64,000 nucleotides of DNA from the NCBI RefSeq assembly GCF_018448935.1, contig NZ_RCWC01000005.1:62001-126000 (forward strand). Direction: 5' to 3'. The notes below the pieces were generated by a model, which saw nothing but the letters and a program-made list of their open reading frames with translations, was not told the DNA's origin and searched no databases. The stretch comes from Photorhabdus noenieputensis (lineage in GTDB: Bacteria > Pseudomonadota > Gammaproteobacteria > Enterobacterales > Enterobacteriaceae). How positions within the stretch are numbered: position 1 is the stretch's first letter; every line of letters begins with the position of its first letter. Below are positions 1-11,712 of this stretch, in pieces. Position numbers and translations under genes: made by a program.

Positions 1-392
1 TGGTAACGACTCGTAAAAAGCAATTTGCTTCGCCAAGGAGATAAAACACGCGCACGCTGCTGTAGCCAGCGCTGATGAACACCATCACCCGCACGATAAA
101 TATCGCAACCAGCAATACGTTCATGACTTTGAACAAGATCAAATTGCTCTTTTTCCCATATTATTTTAGCAGCTTTGGCAAATCCTCTCTCACGGCTGAT
201 GCGCCCCCATTTATGAGGATTTGCTAAATGCACATGCCAATCAGGATTAATGTCTCCCTGCCAGGAGCGCGTAATAACGTTAAGCTCCAGATTTTCATTC
301 CCTAAAGCTTCTAAGGCGCGGGAGACAAAACGTTCTGCACCACCATCCGGACGATATTTCTGCCGAACAATCGCAAGACGTACTAATTTCAT
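1..392 (-). CDS. Glycosyltransferase family 4, N-terminal part (runs off window)
   Basis: The reverse strand is open from an ATG at 392 to the window edge, giving about 130 residues beginning MKLVRLAIVRQKYRPDGGAE. The glycine-rich N-terminal loop after a beta strand (RPDGGAERF) and the segment HERIAGCDIYRAGDG resemble the acceptor-binding half of WaaG-like LPS-core glycosyltransferases, where a similar GxDVYxAxD segment occurs. The start overlaps the waaQ stop (ATGA), so the two are translationally coupled. It probably adds a hexose to the LPS inner core at the inner membrane. The C-terminal nucleotide-sugar half is outside the window, so donor specificity cannot be judged. Confidence 0.8.
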   Translation of the reverse strand, partial: MKLVRLAIVRQKYRPDGGAERFVSRALEALGNENLELNVITRSWQGDINPDWHVHLANPHKWGRISRERGFAKAAKIIWEKEQFDLVQSHERIAGCDIYRAGDGVHQRWLQQRARVLSPWRSKLLFTSRY

Positions 393-1453
393 AATAAATT
401 TCTCCGGGCGGCAGCAATAACCATATCACTGGGAATGACATTCAGATAACGTATATCCGTTTTAGTATCAACATCATCAGGATCAGGTAAATCACCATAA
501 TCACCAGCCCAAACAACTTCACCTTTCGCTTCCCACGGACGCCAGAATACTAACTTTGATGGCCCAAATAAAGCGATAACCGGTGTTTTCAACGCAGCGG
601 CCATATGCATAGCAACAGAATCCATCCCTATGAATAAATTAGCCCCCTCAATCAGCACTGCAAGTTGCGGTAAAGTTAACTGGCCCGCAAAAGAAACGAC
701 TCTTTCTTTTGGGCAGCTTGATAAAATCTTCTCCACCATCTCCTCCTCTTTACGATCTGGCCCGGAGGTAACAACAATTGTCCAGCCATCAGACTGCAAT
801 GCACTGATCGTTTCACTCATCTTTTTTTCATCCCAACATTTAAAAAGCCAGCGAGATGTTGGTTGCACAACAATATATTTTTGATTCACACCACGCTTAT
901 CAAGAAGCGCTAAAACAATCTCTTTATCCTCCTGGCGGTAACTCATCGTCACTTTAGTGTTGATCAACGGAAGATTTAACAGCGAAAGAGCTGACAAATT
1001 CTGCTCAACAATATGCAAAAACTGGCTATGCTCTGTCGGAACAAGATTTGTGAAACATTTTTTCCAAAACAGGCTTCGTCGTTTTACTAAATCGAACCCA
1101 ATACGCACTTTTGCGCCAGTAAATCGTGCCACAAATGCACTATACCATTGATCAGCAAGATTAATAACCAAGTCGTATTGACGATATCTTAATCGTCTAA
1201 GCAATCTCCATTCATGACCAAGATGTGCTTTGGTTCCTTGTTTTTTCCATTGTCTATCTATAGAAAATAGATTATCCACGGAAGAAAAATCAGCCAATAT
1301 TGGTTCGGTTTCTTTATAGAGTAAAACATCAATTTCCACCTCAGAATAATTATCCTTAAGGGTATTAATAACTGGTGTAATTAATAATACATCACCATGA
1401 TGTCGTAACTTTATTATCAGAATACGGTTAAATTGAGTTTGTAATTTACTCAT
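389..1453 (-). CDS. waaQ: Heptosyltransferase III-like LPS core glycosyltransferase (GT9)
   Basis: Predicted to transfer a heptose to the LPS inner core from ADP-heptose at the cytoplasmic face of the inner membrane. The N-terminus ILIIKLRHHGDVLLITPV and the C-terminal nucleotide-binding region (FIGMDSVAMHMAAALKTPVIALFGPS, with the WRPW and WAGDY segments) are closely like E. coli WaaQ. An in-frame start at 1564 would add 37 residues unlike the family, so the ATG at 1453 (MSKLQTQF) is preferred; this gives 354 residues. It lies upstream of, and overlaps by four bases, the WaaG-like gene. It is divergent from waaA with about 230 bp between them, which must hold both promoters. Confidence 0.88.
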   Translation of the reverse strand: MSKLQTQFNRILIIKLRHHGDVLLITPVINTLKDNYSEVEIDVLLYKETEPILADFSSVDNLFSIDRQWKKQGTKAHLGHEWRLLRRLRYRQYDLVINLADQWYSAFVARFTGAKVRIGFDLVKRRSLFWKKCFTNLVPTEHSQFLHIVEQNLSALSLLNLPLINTKVTMSYRQEDKEIVLALLDKRGVNQKYIVVQPTSRWLFKCWDEKKMSETISALQSDGWTIVVTSGPDRKEEEMVEKILSSCPKERVVSFAGQLTLPQLAVLIEGANLFIGMDSVAMHMAAALKTPVIALFGPSKLVFWRPWEAKGEVVWAGDYGDLPDPDDVDTKTDIRYLNVIPSDMVIAAARRNLL

Positions 1454-1681
1454 TGCATTCCCAGTATAAAGATACAGATATAAAGAAAAAGCTGCCGCGA
1501 CCATATGCAGAAGCTGCAAAAAATCTGTACTACTTTCACTTAATAGAAGCACGATCTTACTCAAAGATCCTAATTTACCTTTCTAATTCTGTTCAGATTC
1601 TAGAAGCCATACGCATTTTCATACTTTCTTTGAAGCAATGTGATACTATTGGCGCTAATTTATGTAAATGAATTTGATAGA

Positions 1682-2959
1682 ATGTTACTGCGTTTATATC
1701 AGGTACTTCTCTACCTTATCCAACCTCTGATTTGGTTGCGTTTATTGCTCCGCAGTCGCCAAGCCCCTGCTTACCGTCAGCGCTGGGGTGAACGCTACGG
1801 TTTTTGTGCTGGTAAAGTTGCCGCTGGAGGCATCCTGCTCCATTCCGTTTCCGTTGGTGAGACGTTGGCCGCAATCCCTTTAGTCAGAGCCTTGCGCCAT
1901 CACTACCCTTTTTTACCAATTACCGTGACAACGATGACGCCAACAGGCTCAGAAAGAGTGCTTTCTGCTCTGGGAAATGATGTTAATCACGTCTATTTGC
2001 CATACGATCTTCCCGGCTCTATGGAGCGCTTCCTCAATCAAGTTAATCCAAAGTTAGTCATTATTATGGAAACAGAACTTTGGCCTAATCTGATTTTCCA
2101 ACTTCACCAACGTAACATTCCTCTGGTCATTGCTAATGCCCGTTTGTCTGCACGTTCCGCTGCGGGATACCAAAAGGTAGGGAATTTCGTAAAAACAATT
2201 TTGCGCAGCATTACCTTGATTGCCGCTCAGAATCCGGAAGATGGCGAACGCTTTATTGAACTGGGTTTAAAACGCTCTCAACTGACTATTACCGGCAGTT
2301 TGAAATTCGATATCTCAGTAACGCCTGAATTGGCCGCTAAAGCAGTGACATTACGACGCCAATGGGCTGCTCGCCGACCGGTCTGGATAGCCACCAGCAC
2401 CCATGATGGGGAAGAGAGTATTATTCTGGACGCTCATTGCAAGTTACTGAAACAGTGTCCAAGTCTGCTACTGATCTTAGTTCCTCGTCATCCTGAACGT
2501 TTTATTAAAGCTGAAGAGTTAACCAAGAAAGCTGGACTCAGCTATATTCTTCGCAGTTCTGATAAAATCCCTGACGCCAATATTCAGGTTGTTATCGGCG
2601 ATACGATGGGTGAACTGATGCTGCTCTATGGTATTGCCGATCTGGCCTTTGTTGGCGGCAGCCTAGTTGAACGTGGCGGCCACAATCCACTAGAAGCGGC
2701 AGCCCATGCTATTCCGGTGCTAATGGGCCCACATACCTTTAACTTTAAGGATATTTGCGCCAAGCTGAATCAGGCTAATGGTCTGATTACCGTTACGGAC
2801 AGCCACTCTTTGTTCACCGAGATCAACAGTTTACTGACTGACGAAGATTATCGCCTATATTATGGTCGCCATGCAGCAGAAGTGCTGCATGAAAATCAGG
2901 GCGCTCTTCAACGTCTGCTTAAACTGCTGGAACCCTATCTCCCACCTCGGAGCCACTGA
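1682..2959 (+). CDS. waaA: 3-deoxy-D-manno-octulosonic acid (Kdo) transferase
   Basis: WaaA (KdtA) transfers Kdo from CMP-Kdo to lipid A precursor, an essential step of LPS inner-core assembly at the cytoplasmic membrane. The 425-residue product starts with a membrane-anchoring segment (MLLRLYQVLLYLIQPLIW). It contains highly conserved stretches known from E. coli WaaA, such as GILLHSVSVGETLAAIPL, METELWPNLI, and GGSLVERGGHNPLEAAAH near the C-terminus. The ATG at 1682 fits the family start; an upstream start at 1640 adds 14 unrelated residues. Its stop is immediately followed by the waaE ATG, so waaA, waaE and coaD form one operon. Confidence 0.96.
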   Translation: MLLRLYQVLLYLIQPLIWLRLLLRSRQAPAYRQRWGERYGFCAGKVAAGGILLHSVSVGETLAAIPLVRALRHHYPFLPITVTTMTPTGSERVLSALGNDVNHVYLPYDLPGSMERFLNQVNPKLVIIMETELWPNLIFQLHQRNIPLVIANARLSARSAAGYQKVGNFVKTILRSITLIAAQNPEDGERFIELGLKRSQLTITGSLKFDISVTPELAAKAVTLRRQWAARRPVWIATSTHDGEESIILDAHCKLLKQCPSLLLILVPRHPERFIKAEELTKKAGLSYILRSSDKIPDANIQVVIGDTMGELMLLYGIADLAFVGGSLVERGGHNPLEAAAHAIPVLMGPHTFNFKDICAKLNQANGLITVTDSHSLFTEINSLLTDEDYRLYYGRHAAEVLHENQGALQRLLKLLEPYLPPRSH

Positions 2960-4215
<1,256 letters not shown>

Positions 4216-4230
4216 TTTACTCCATTCACT

Positions 4231-4271
4231 GGAGGCGGCACAAAGCAGGATATTCCCTATGCAACGCCTCC
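4231..4271. terminator. Possible bidirectional terminator between coaD and mutM
   Basis: GGAGGCG at 4231-4237 and CGCCTCC at 4265-4271 form a 7-bp inverted repeat in the 75-bp gap between the convergent coaD and mutM genes. The loop is long (27 nt) and there is no strong T-run, so this is a weak call. Confidence 0.35.
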
Positions 4272-4290
4272 CCGAACTATCCAATATCAA

Positions 4291-5100
4291 CTAATACTGA
4301 CAGTGACGGCAAAAGAAAGTACTGCGCTGCCCAAGCTTAATACTCTCTATTTTTTCACCACAAATTCGGCATGGCTCTCCTGCTCTGCCATAAACAAACA
4401 ACTCCTGAGCAAAATAGCCCGGTTTACCATCAGATTGCAGGAAATCCCTGAGTGTCGTACCACCCTGCTCAATAGATCGTTGTAGAACCTTCTTAATCGT
4501 TTCTGCCAATAAATTGGCTTCACGCTCAGTTAAAGTATGCGCGGGACGATCAGGCTGAATACGAGCAGTAAATAACGCTTCATTCGCATAGATATTTCCG
4601 ACTCCAACAACTAATTTGTTATCCATTAACCAAGGCTTAATCAAGGTTTTTTTCTTACTTGATCGGGTGTAAAGATAAGAACCATTAAAATCATCAGAAA
4701 GCGGCTCCGGCCCTAAATGAGCCAATACCGAACACCGCTCAAGGTCATTACTCCATAACCACGCACCAAATCGTCTGGGATCGGTATAACGCAAAACCTT
4801 ACCATCTGCCATCACTAAATCCACATGATCGTGTTTCTCCGCTGGGCGCTCCTCTGGCAAGATACGCAAGCTACCCGACATTCCCAAATGGACAATCATC
4901 CAACCATTTGCCAGTTCAATCAGCAAATATTTGGCCCGGCGTTGAATGCTAAGCACAAGCTGGTCACTCAACTTCATTATTTCTTCCGCCACCGGCCAAC
5001 GTAACCGACCATTCCTGACTACCGCATACTGGATCACATTCCCTACCAGATGTGGCTCTATTCCCCTCCGGCTGGTTTCTACTTCTGGTAGTTCTGGCAT
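4291..5100 (-). CDS. mutM: Formamidopyrimidine-DNA glycosylase
   Basis: MutM (Fpg) removes 8-oxoguanine and formamidopyrimidines from DNA and cleaves the abasic site. The mature N-terminus PELPEVET supplies the catalytic proline and glutamate, which fixes the start at 5100 and not the upstream 5184. The core motif [12 protein letters not shown] is present. A C-terminal zinc finger of the form CRIC...CRHC closes the 269-residue protein. It is convergent with coaD and divergent from waaL. Confidence 0.97.
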   Translation of the reverse strand: MPELPEVETSRRGIEPHLVGNVIQYAVVRNGRLRWPVAEEIMKLSDQLVLSIQRRAKYLLIELANGWMIVHLGMSGSLRILPEERPAEKHDHVDLVMADGKVLRYTDPRRFGAWLWSNDLERCSVLAHLGPEPLSDDFNGSYLYTRSSKKKTLIKPWLMDNKLVVGVGNIYANEALFTARIQPDRPAHTLTEREANLLAETIKKVLQRSIEQGGTTLRDFLQSDGKPGYFAQELFVYGRAGEPCRICGEKIESIKLGQRSTFFCRHCQY

Positions 5101-5213
5101 GGTAATAACTCCTAACGATGTATATTGTTTCAACTCTATTGCATCTAAGCAGATTAAGATAATCTTTTCATGTATTATTTCCAACCAAACTCAACAGAAA
5201 CGAAAGCAGATTG

Positions 5214-6437
5214 ATGAATATGTTTAATATTAAAAGTCGTGATAAAAGATCATTATGGAATCTATCCATCATTGGGATTTATATAGCCCTTGTTTATCTG
5301 CCCGATATAACGAGATATAAAAACCTAGTTATCGCTCTTATTGGCATTACAGCACTAACCTACCTGGTGACAGATTTTCGTCAAGTGATGCGCTCCATGA
5401 GTAATTCTCTGTTTCTATCCATTCTGTTATTCATTTTAGCCATGTTCTATTCAGTGGCGATTTCCGTCGATCCGGCATTGAGTTTTAAGGATATGAATAA
5501 ACCTATCTTAAATGGACTATTATTGTTCAGTTTTACTTTTCCTGTTGTCTTGTACAAAGAAAACAAAGAAAGTATTGCCAAGATGATCCTGTTCTCATTT
5601 GCCATTGGTATGCTGGCAATATGCCTCACTGATATTGGTAAATACATTATTAACTACAATAAAGGTGAAATGCCTTTTACTGATTTCAATCACCGAGAAT
5701 TTTCTTACGGTTTTATTTTCTATTTTCCCATCTTGCTTTGTACTTGGGCATTGTGGAAGAAACATACCTTAGTGAGTTGGCTGATACTGGCTGTTGCTTC
5801 CGCTATCAGTCTGTTTTTATTATTAGGTACCTTAGCTCGTGGCGCTTGGGTCGCCGTTGCCGTCATCACTGCTTTTATCATCATCATTAATCGGGAATGG
5901 AAACTGACCATAATAGCGAGTTTAATCCTTAGTTTTTCAGTTGTACTTTCTCACACCACGATCATAGCTAATGAAAATACTAAATTATTATTTTGGAAGC
6001 TTACTCAAACTGATAGCAGCCATCGTTATAAAAATGGCACACAGGGTGCTGCTTTTGAGTTGATCCAAGAAAACCCGATTAAAGGCTACGGTTTTGGCAA
6101 TAAAGTCTATCACAAGGTCTACAATGAACGAGCTGCTGACTATCCAGACTGGATATATCGCACATCCATCGGCCCCCATAATATCTTTCTGGCACTCTGG
6201 TTTGCCGGTGGAATCATTGGTTTGCTTACCACTCTACTGATGACCTTCTCAGCACTGTACACAGGTAGCCAAATTATTAGACGTAACAATGGCGTAATAA
6301 AGCAAGCCAGTATTATTCTACTGACAGGATTTATCGGATTATTTATCGTCCGAGGAGCCTTTGAAAATACCTATATCAATGAAATAGGTATTCTATTCGG
6401 CCTGATGATCGCGCTATACCAGCAGAAAAACGATTAA
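5214..6437 (+). CDS. waaL: O-antigen ligase family protein
   Basis: A polytopic membrane protein of about 407 residues with roughly ten to twelve hydrophobic segments. A large central loop contains HRYKNGTQGAAFELIQENPIKGYGFGN, and a PHNIFLALWFAGG segment follows it. This is the Wzy_C/WaaL pattern, in which a periplasmic loop histidine and arginines are needed for transfer. WaaL joins undecaprenyl-linked O antigen to the finished lipid A core in the periplasm. The start is uncertain: TTG at 5211, ATG at 5214 and ATG at 5220 are all possible, with no clear ribosome site. It is divergent from mutM and convergent with the glycosyltransferase operon that follows. Confidence 0.85.
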   Translation: MNMFNIKSRDKRSLWNLSIIGIYIALVYLPDITRYKNLVIALIGITALTYLVTDFRQVMRSMSNSLFLSILLFILAMFYSVAISVDPALSFKDMNKPILNGLLLFSFTFPVVLYKENKESIAKMILFSFAIGMLAICLTDIGKYIINYNKGEMPFTDFNHREFSYGFIFYFPILLCTWALWKKHTLVSWLILAVASAISLFLLLGTLARGAWVAVAVITAFIIIINREWKLTIIASLILSFSVVLSHTTIIANENTKLLFWKLTQTDSSHRYKNGTQGAAFELIQENPIKGYGFGNKVYHKVYNERAADYPDWIYRTSIGPHNIFLALWFAGGIIGLLTTLLMTFSALYTGSQIIRRNNGVIKQASIILLTGFIGLFIVRGAFENTYINEIGILFGLMIALYQQKND

Positions 6438-6470
6438 CCAGGCATCTCCCCTATACTATCAAACCGATTA

Positions 6471-7646
6471 TTATGCAGAAATATCCTTTGATATTGTCTG
6501 CATAATAAGCTTCGCTCGCTGCTCCCAATTAAAACGTTCTGTCACCAACATTTTCGCATAACTGACTTGTGACTTAACTTTTTCTGGATTATCCCTCAGT
6601 AACTGAATTTGTTGAGCAAAACTCTCCGCGTTTTCACTGTCAGCAAAACTGACCGCGTTTTCATCAGCTACATCACGAATCGAAGGAAAATCGGAGATAA
6701 CCACAGGCTTATCCATCGCCATATATTCAAATAGTTTCAGTGGCGAAGTATAGCGACTGCCAATGCTAGTTTTAGTTAATGGCAACAGACAAATATCATT
6801 ATCTGCAATTATCTGAAAACGTAACTTAGGTTGAATAAACCCAAGAAAATTGATTTTATCGCCAACCCCCATTTGCTGAGCAATCTGTCGTAATTGCTGA
6901 ATTTGCTCTGGTTCACCACCAGCAATATTCAATATTGCATTTTCAAGGTAAGCCATCGCTTTAATCGCCGTAGGAACACCTTTCCAACGATGCAAGCTGC
7001 CCAAATAAAGGATCTGGGTTGGTAATTCACCGTCGTCTGGTGCATGATTATCTAATGACATCGATTCGACTGCCAGCATATCCACACCATCTGGCGCAAC
7101 AACTATTGGCGTGCTGACATTATATTCACTAATAATATCATCACTGAGTAACGACGTGAGAACGAAAATAATCCTGGACTGACGATAAACAAAGTGTTCG
7201 ATTTCTCTCAGTTTTTGATATTTACGCTGATTTTTGTTTTTACTTAAATCATGCGATTCTTTAAACGACTGGGCAAAAATCTCATGACTCTCAAAAAACA
7301 GCGGAATTTCTGGATGTTCACATAATAAATACTTTGCCATTTTCAGATTACGGGTGAAAACGGCATCTACCCCATTTCTCTTCAACCAATGGGAAACCTG
7401 GAAATAGAACATTTTTTGGGTATTGAATGGGAAATACCATTTACGCCGAATATTGCGTAAAGATATCAGCTTAGCTGATGGTGATAATGAACGTCCCAGT
7501 ATCTCTTCTGCGGTATTTTTACCTTCCGGTGTAACCAGATATACGTTAGCTACTTGGCGAGCAAACGCATCAACATTCTGCAAAATTTGCAATGATGCTA
7601 CCCGATAATCAGGAACCGGATAGGGATCAATATAGGCAATCTTCAT
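6471..7646 (-). CDS. Glycosyltransferase family 4
   Basis: A 391-residue GT-B protein. The C-terminal donor-binding signature is SPLKLFEYMAMDKPVVISDF (EX7E-like), preceded by ILYLGSLHRWKGV, the usual start of the nucleotide-sugar domain in family 4. It is the last gene of a reverse-strand operon of four glycosyltransferases and overlaps its upstream neighbour by 20 bp. It is presumably involved in LPS outer-core assembly; sugar and linkage cannot be read from sequence. Confidence 0.85.
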   Translation of the reverse strand: MKIAYIDPYPVPDYRVASLQILQNVDAFARQVANVYLVTPEGKNTAEEILGRSLSPSAKLISLRNIRRKWYFPFNTQKMFYFQVSHWLKRNGVDAVFTRNLKMAKYLLCEHPEIPLFFESHEIFAQSFKESHDLSKNKNQRKYQKLREIEHFVYRQSRIIFVLTSLLSDDIISEYNVSTPIVVAPDGVDMLAVESMSLDNHAPDDGELPTQILYLGSLHRWKGVPTAIKAMAYLENAILNIAGGEPEQIQQLRQIAQQMGVGDKINFLGFIQPKLRFQIIADNDICLLPLTKTSIGSRYTSPLKLFEYMAMDKPVVISDFPSIRDVADENAVSFADSENAESFAQQIQLLRDNPEKVKSQVSYAKMLVTERFNWEQRAKLIMQTISKDISA

Positions 7647-8745
7647 TATTTATCGCTTTCAGTAAACGATTTGCTGAATGCTCCCAGGTATACACTGTTT
7701 CAATCCGCTGGCGAGCTGCTTTTCCCATTTCTTCCCTCCTGTCTGGTTGAAACAATAAAAAATTAACCGCATCGGCAATTGCTGAAACATCCCCTGGCGT
7801 GACCAAAATACCCGAATTATTTTCGTTACCGACAACTTCAGGTATGCCTCCGATATAACTAGCAATGACTGGTCTGCCACACGCCATCGCTTCCGCAATC
7901 GTAATCCCAAACGCTTCGTCACCAATACTTGGGAAAATCCCCGCGTCACCAGCAGCATAATATTCAGGCAACTGATCATGTCCTACAGGTGGATGGAAGA
8001 TGACCTGTTTTTCCAACTGTAGTTCTGCAACCCGCTTTTCCAAGCGTTTCAGATCTTCACCGGACCCGATAATCAGTAATTTAACATCTTTATCCTGTAG
8101 CTGAGCCATTGCATCAATAGCCACATGCATGCCTTTCCAGCCAACCAACCGCCCGGCAAAGGTCAGCAAAAATGTTTTATCACTGATCCCAAGACGAGTT
8201 CTGACAGAAGAGTCTATCGGCTTGAATTTATTAATATCAACACCATTGTAAATCACCTTCGGAAATTGTTTAAAATGGTGTTGAATCTGCCAGGCATTAA
8301 AATGGCTGCATGCCACCCAAGCTGAAATTCGCTTACTCAGTTTTCTGTCACCTCTGAAAAAACTGGTGCCACCGCTCATATAGCAAAATTTAGTGCGGCT
8401 CTCTTTTGGCATCATTCGAGGCCAGAAAAAATCAAATGGCTTCGTCAGAATAACCCAGTCAAAATCTTCAGCAATAACTGTATCGCGAGCATGGCGAGCA
8501 AATGAGTAGCGTTCAATAATACGTTGAAAACGGCGACCAATATTAATCACCTTCTCTCTGGGAATGAATGGAAAAGTATGAACCTGGATTACTCTTCCAT
8601 TGAGTTCCGGCTGGACATCACCCTTCCCGCCAAAAATATGGATCTCATGCCCGGCATCAGTCAACGCTTTCGCAAGTTCCCAGACTGCCGTCTGAATACC
8701 ACCGTAAGACATAGTTACAGTGACATCAACCAAACCTATTTTCAT
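7627..8745 (-). CDS. Glycosyltransferase family 4
   Basis: The 372-residue product has an N-terminal acceptor domain starting MKIGLVDVTVTMSYGGIQT with the glycine-rich loop. The C-terminal domain shows LTFAGRLVGWKGMHVAIDA and DEAFGITIAEAMACGRPVIA, the canonical GT4 donor motif with two glutamates. It overlaps both neighbours by 20 bp, so it is co-translated within the LPS-core operon. Likely adds a hexose to the outer core; specificity unknown. Confidence 0.87.
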   Translation of the reverse strand: MKIGLVDVTVTMSYGGIQTAVWELAKALTDAGHEIHIFGGKGDVQPELNGRVIQVHTFPFIPREKVINIGRRFQRIIERYSFARHARDTVIAEDFDWVILTKPFDFFWPRMMPKESRTKFCYMSGGTSFFRGDRKLSKRISAWVACSHFNAWQIQHHFKQFPKVIYNGVDINKFKPIDSSVRTRLGISDKTFLLTFAGRLVGWKGMHVAIDAMAQLQDKDVKLLIIGSGEDLKRLEKRVAELQLEKQVIFHPPVGHDQLPEYYAAGDAGIFPSIGDEAFGITIAEAMACGRPVIASYIGGIPEVVGNENNSGILVTPGDVSAIADAVNFLLFQPDRREEMGKAARQRIETVYTWEHSANRLLKAINNEDCLY

Positions 8746-9748
8746 CTTTTCTTCCTGACGACGTAGTTTCTAGTAACTTTTGCGTTGCCTGCCAAACTTG
8801 TTCAACAGATATTGCAGACATCGGGTCTTTGCGGGTGGCTTGCATATAGTGAACCGGATGTTCAATAACCGCCAAATGTGAATGCTGTTGAGGCGCTAAA
8901 AAGCAGCCTGGGTGAAAACTATGATACATAGCAACCATCGGAATACCCAATGCACCGGCTAAGTGTGTTGGCCCGGTATCAACACCAACATACAAATCAA
9001 GTTGACTCATTATTGCTGCATTATGTCGCATTGTTAGTCTGCCAACCAATGAAGTACACTTTTCAGCCCCTAATCTTTTTGCCAGTGACTGTGCAGCAAT
9101 TTTACCGTCAGTACTGCCTAATAACATAATATGCGACTGGGGATAACGGCTATAAATGTGTTGCGCTAATTGGTAAAAATGTTCAACCGGCCAATCACGA
9201 TAAGCTTTTGCCGGGAAACTTTGTAACTGAAAACCAATCAGGAGTTTATTCTCTAAATGATACTGCCGCATGAAACCATCGGCAAAATGTAACTCCTTTT
9301 CACTAACACAATAATTCAACCGCCAGTCACTTACCTCAACATCTACCGCACCAGCAAGCATGGCCCGTTCCTGTTGAGCTGGCATTAACACCTTTGGCTT
9401 TTCCACAGTCAACCAACCAGATTGCAACGCAGACTTATCTGAAAACGAAACTGTTAAGCGCGATTTACGCTTTGCGTACTGCAATAAAGGTTTATCGTCA
9501 CTATATACTAAAGCCAGATCATAATGTTTACGGGTAAACCAACCACACCATTTTGCCTTACCTTTCGAAAAAGCAGTCAATTTATTGATATCATTTATAT
9601 TTTCAAGGATCTGTTTCGTCCTTTTATGAGCCATAACATCAATATTCGCACCAGGCCATTTCTGTTTTAAAGCACGAATCACCGGCGTTACCAGTAAGGT
9701 ATCACCAAAACGTGCTATAACAATGACCAGAATATTCTTGATCTGCAT
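8726..9748 (-). CDS. Heptosyltransferase-family glycosyltransferase (GT9)
   Basis: A 340-residue GT9 protein. The N-terminal ILVIVIARFGDTLLVTPVIRAL and C-terminal GVDTGPTHLAGALGIPMVAMY segments are the ADP-heptose:LPS heptosyltransferase hallmarks. With waaQ at 389-1453 it is the second GT9 enzyme of the region. Heptosyltransferases I and II (WaaC, WaaF) are not in the window. It could add a D,D- or L,D-heptose to the outer core; the exact step is not visible. Confidence 0.85.
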   Translation of the reverse strand: MQIKNILVIVIARFGDTLLVTPVIRALKQKWPGANIDVMAHKRTKQILENINDINKLTAFSKGKAKWCGWFTRKHYDLALVYSDDKPLLQYAKRKSRLTVSFSDKSALQSGWLTVEKPKVLMPAQQERAMLAGAVDVEVSDWRLNYCVSEKELHFADGFMRQYHLENKLLIGFQLQSFPAKAYRDWPVEHFYQLAQHIYSRYPQSHIMLLGSTDGKIAAQSLAKRLGAEKCTSLVGRLTMRHNAAIMSQLDLYVGVDTGPTHLAGALGIPMVAMYHSFHPGCFLAPQQHSHLAVIEHPVHYMQATRKDPMSAISVEQVWQATQKLLETTSSGRKDENRFG

Positions 9749-9934
9749 AAGACAATTATCTAATTAATCTGCTATAAAATTCAACAAAATATACAAAAAA
9801 CCATTTTGCATACAATTGATTGCAACAGAGTGATTTAACGAATAATCAACCTTAAAGTGATTTTATATCAATAAGTTGATATTACCCAAAACCATAAGCC
9901 AAAGAATCAGGACCAGAATAAATCTTAAAAAATG

Positions 9935-11056
9935 TTAATGTTTTTTACCTTTAATGCTGTGAAAAAAGATATTTTCCATTTTATCCAACATATTATCCAT
10001 GCCAAATAAAGCAATCGCCCGCTTTAATGAAGAATGACTAAATTGCAAGCGCAGTTCATTATTATGAATCAACAAATCTAAACTTTTCGTCAATAACGCT
10101 GTATTTCTGGGTTCCACGATATAGCCCGTTTCACCATCAACGACCGCTTCGGCAATTGCACCAACGGAGGTTGATACAACAGGTATCCCACACGCCATTG
10201 CTTGCATAATGCCTTGTGGCACGCCTTCATTGCCAAAAGAAGGTAATGCAAATAAATCCATCGCATTCAAACAATCAGGAACATCCTGACGGTTCCCTAA
10301 AAAAATAACGCTGTTTGACAAACCCTCTCGCTTTACTAATGGTTCCAATGATTTACGTTGTGGCCCATCACCAACAAATAAAAGTTGCCAATCAGGATAT
10401 TTCTGGTGCAGAACTTTCCAGCTTTCTAACAGATAACGATGCCCTTTCCAGGTTCTCATGGTCGCAACGACACCTAACGTCGGTTTATCTTGAATCCCAA
10501 TCCGCTGACGGCAAACTTTCTTATCTTCCGGTCGAAAACGATCTAAATCGATGCCGGTAGGCACTGATGTCATATGCTGTAATGGATAACGATTATTAGC
10601 ATGCAGATGTTGGCGTAGTTTTTCACCGGTAGTCACAATATGTCGGCATGCTCTCAGATACAACCAACGGGTTGATATTGAATTAGAAACATGGGTAGAA
10701 ACATGCCTGGTTCTGACTATTGGCGGCATATGCCTTAACGTTGTGCAAGCCGCAGCAACCAACCATGCATCTGTCGAGCTATGTGTATTAATCACGTCAA
10801 ATTGACGGCCTTCTTTTTTCAGCCAATGACGCATAGCACGAAAGCAGGACAACCGCTTTTTCTCAATAGGCAGAGCTACTGCTGGTACACCATAAGATTT
10901 TGCTTCACGGTAGATATTCGAACCAGGACAACAGACAATAACTACCTTGTGTCCACGTCTTATCATTCCTTGGGATTCCGTCAGAATACGTATTTCCTGA
11001 CCACCCCAACCACAAGAAGATTCCGTATGTAAAATATTTAGTTTTTCTTTAGCCAT
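9935..11056 (-). CDS. Glycosyltransferase family 4
   Basis: First gene of the reverse-strand glycosyltransferase group. The 373-residue product opens ILHTESSCGWGGQEIRILTE, a GT4 N-terminus with a double-glycine loop. It carries GVVATMRTWKGHRYLLE and NEGVPQGIMQAMACGIPVVS in the donor domain, where the first position of the EX7E motif is E and the second is replaced by Q. A 186-bp AT-rich gap separates it from the GT9 gene, so the downstream three genes may have their own promoter. Confidence 0.85.
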   Translation of the reverse strand: MAKEKLNILHTESSCGWGGQEIRILTESQGMIRRGHKVVIVCCPGSNIYREAKSYGVPAVALPIEKKRLSCFRAMRHWLKKEGRQFDVINTHSSTDAWLVAAACTTLRHMPPIVRTRHVSTHVSNSISTRWLYLRACRHIVTTGEKLRQHLHANNRYPLQHMTSVPTGIDLDRFRPEDKKVCRQRIGIQDKPTLGVVATMRTWKGHRYLLESWKVLHQKYPDWQLLFVGDGPQRKSLEPLVKREGLSNSVIFLGNRQDVPDCLNAMDLFALPSFGNEGVPQGIMQAMACGIPVVSTSVGAIAEAVVDGETGYIVEPRNTALLTKSLDLLIHNNELRLQFSHSSLKRAIALFGMDNMLDKMENIFFHSIKGKKH

Positions 11057-11185
11057 TTCGGTTTCATATCCAGCCTACCGGAAGGCGTTAGTATAGCGAA
11101 ACAACATCTTACGTCTACGAATAACAGGATATATATGAAATGCAGAGAAGAATCAGTGAATATCTGTTAAAACTCTTCAGACAAC

Positions 11186-11213
11186 AAAAAACCCGACCTA
11201 AGCCGGGTTTTTA
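11186..11213. terminator. Rho-independent terminator (bidirectional)
   Basis: An AAAACCCG / CGGGTTTT inverted repeat with a short loop, flanked by an A-run on one side and a T-run on the other. It lies just 3' of rpmG on the reverse strand and upstream of the glycosyltransferase gene starting at 11056, so it can end the rpmB-rpmG transcript. Confidence 0.85.
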
Positions 11214-11230
11214 TCAAATCAACCAAAATC

Positions 11231-11401
<171 letters not shown>

Positions 11402-11409
11402 TCAGCTCC

Positions 11410-11667
<258 letters not shown>

Positions 11668-11712
11668 TCAGCTCGAGCTTTGTATTGGGTATGGCCGCCT
11701 CGTCAGGCTTAG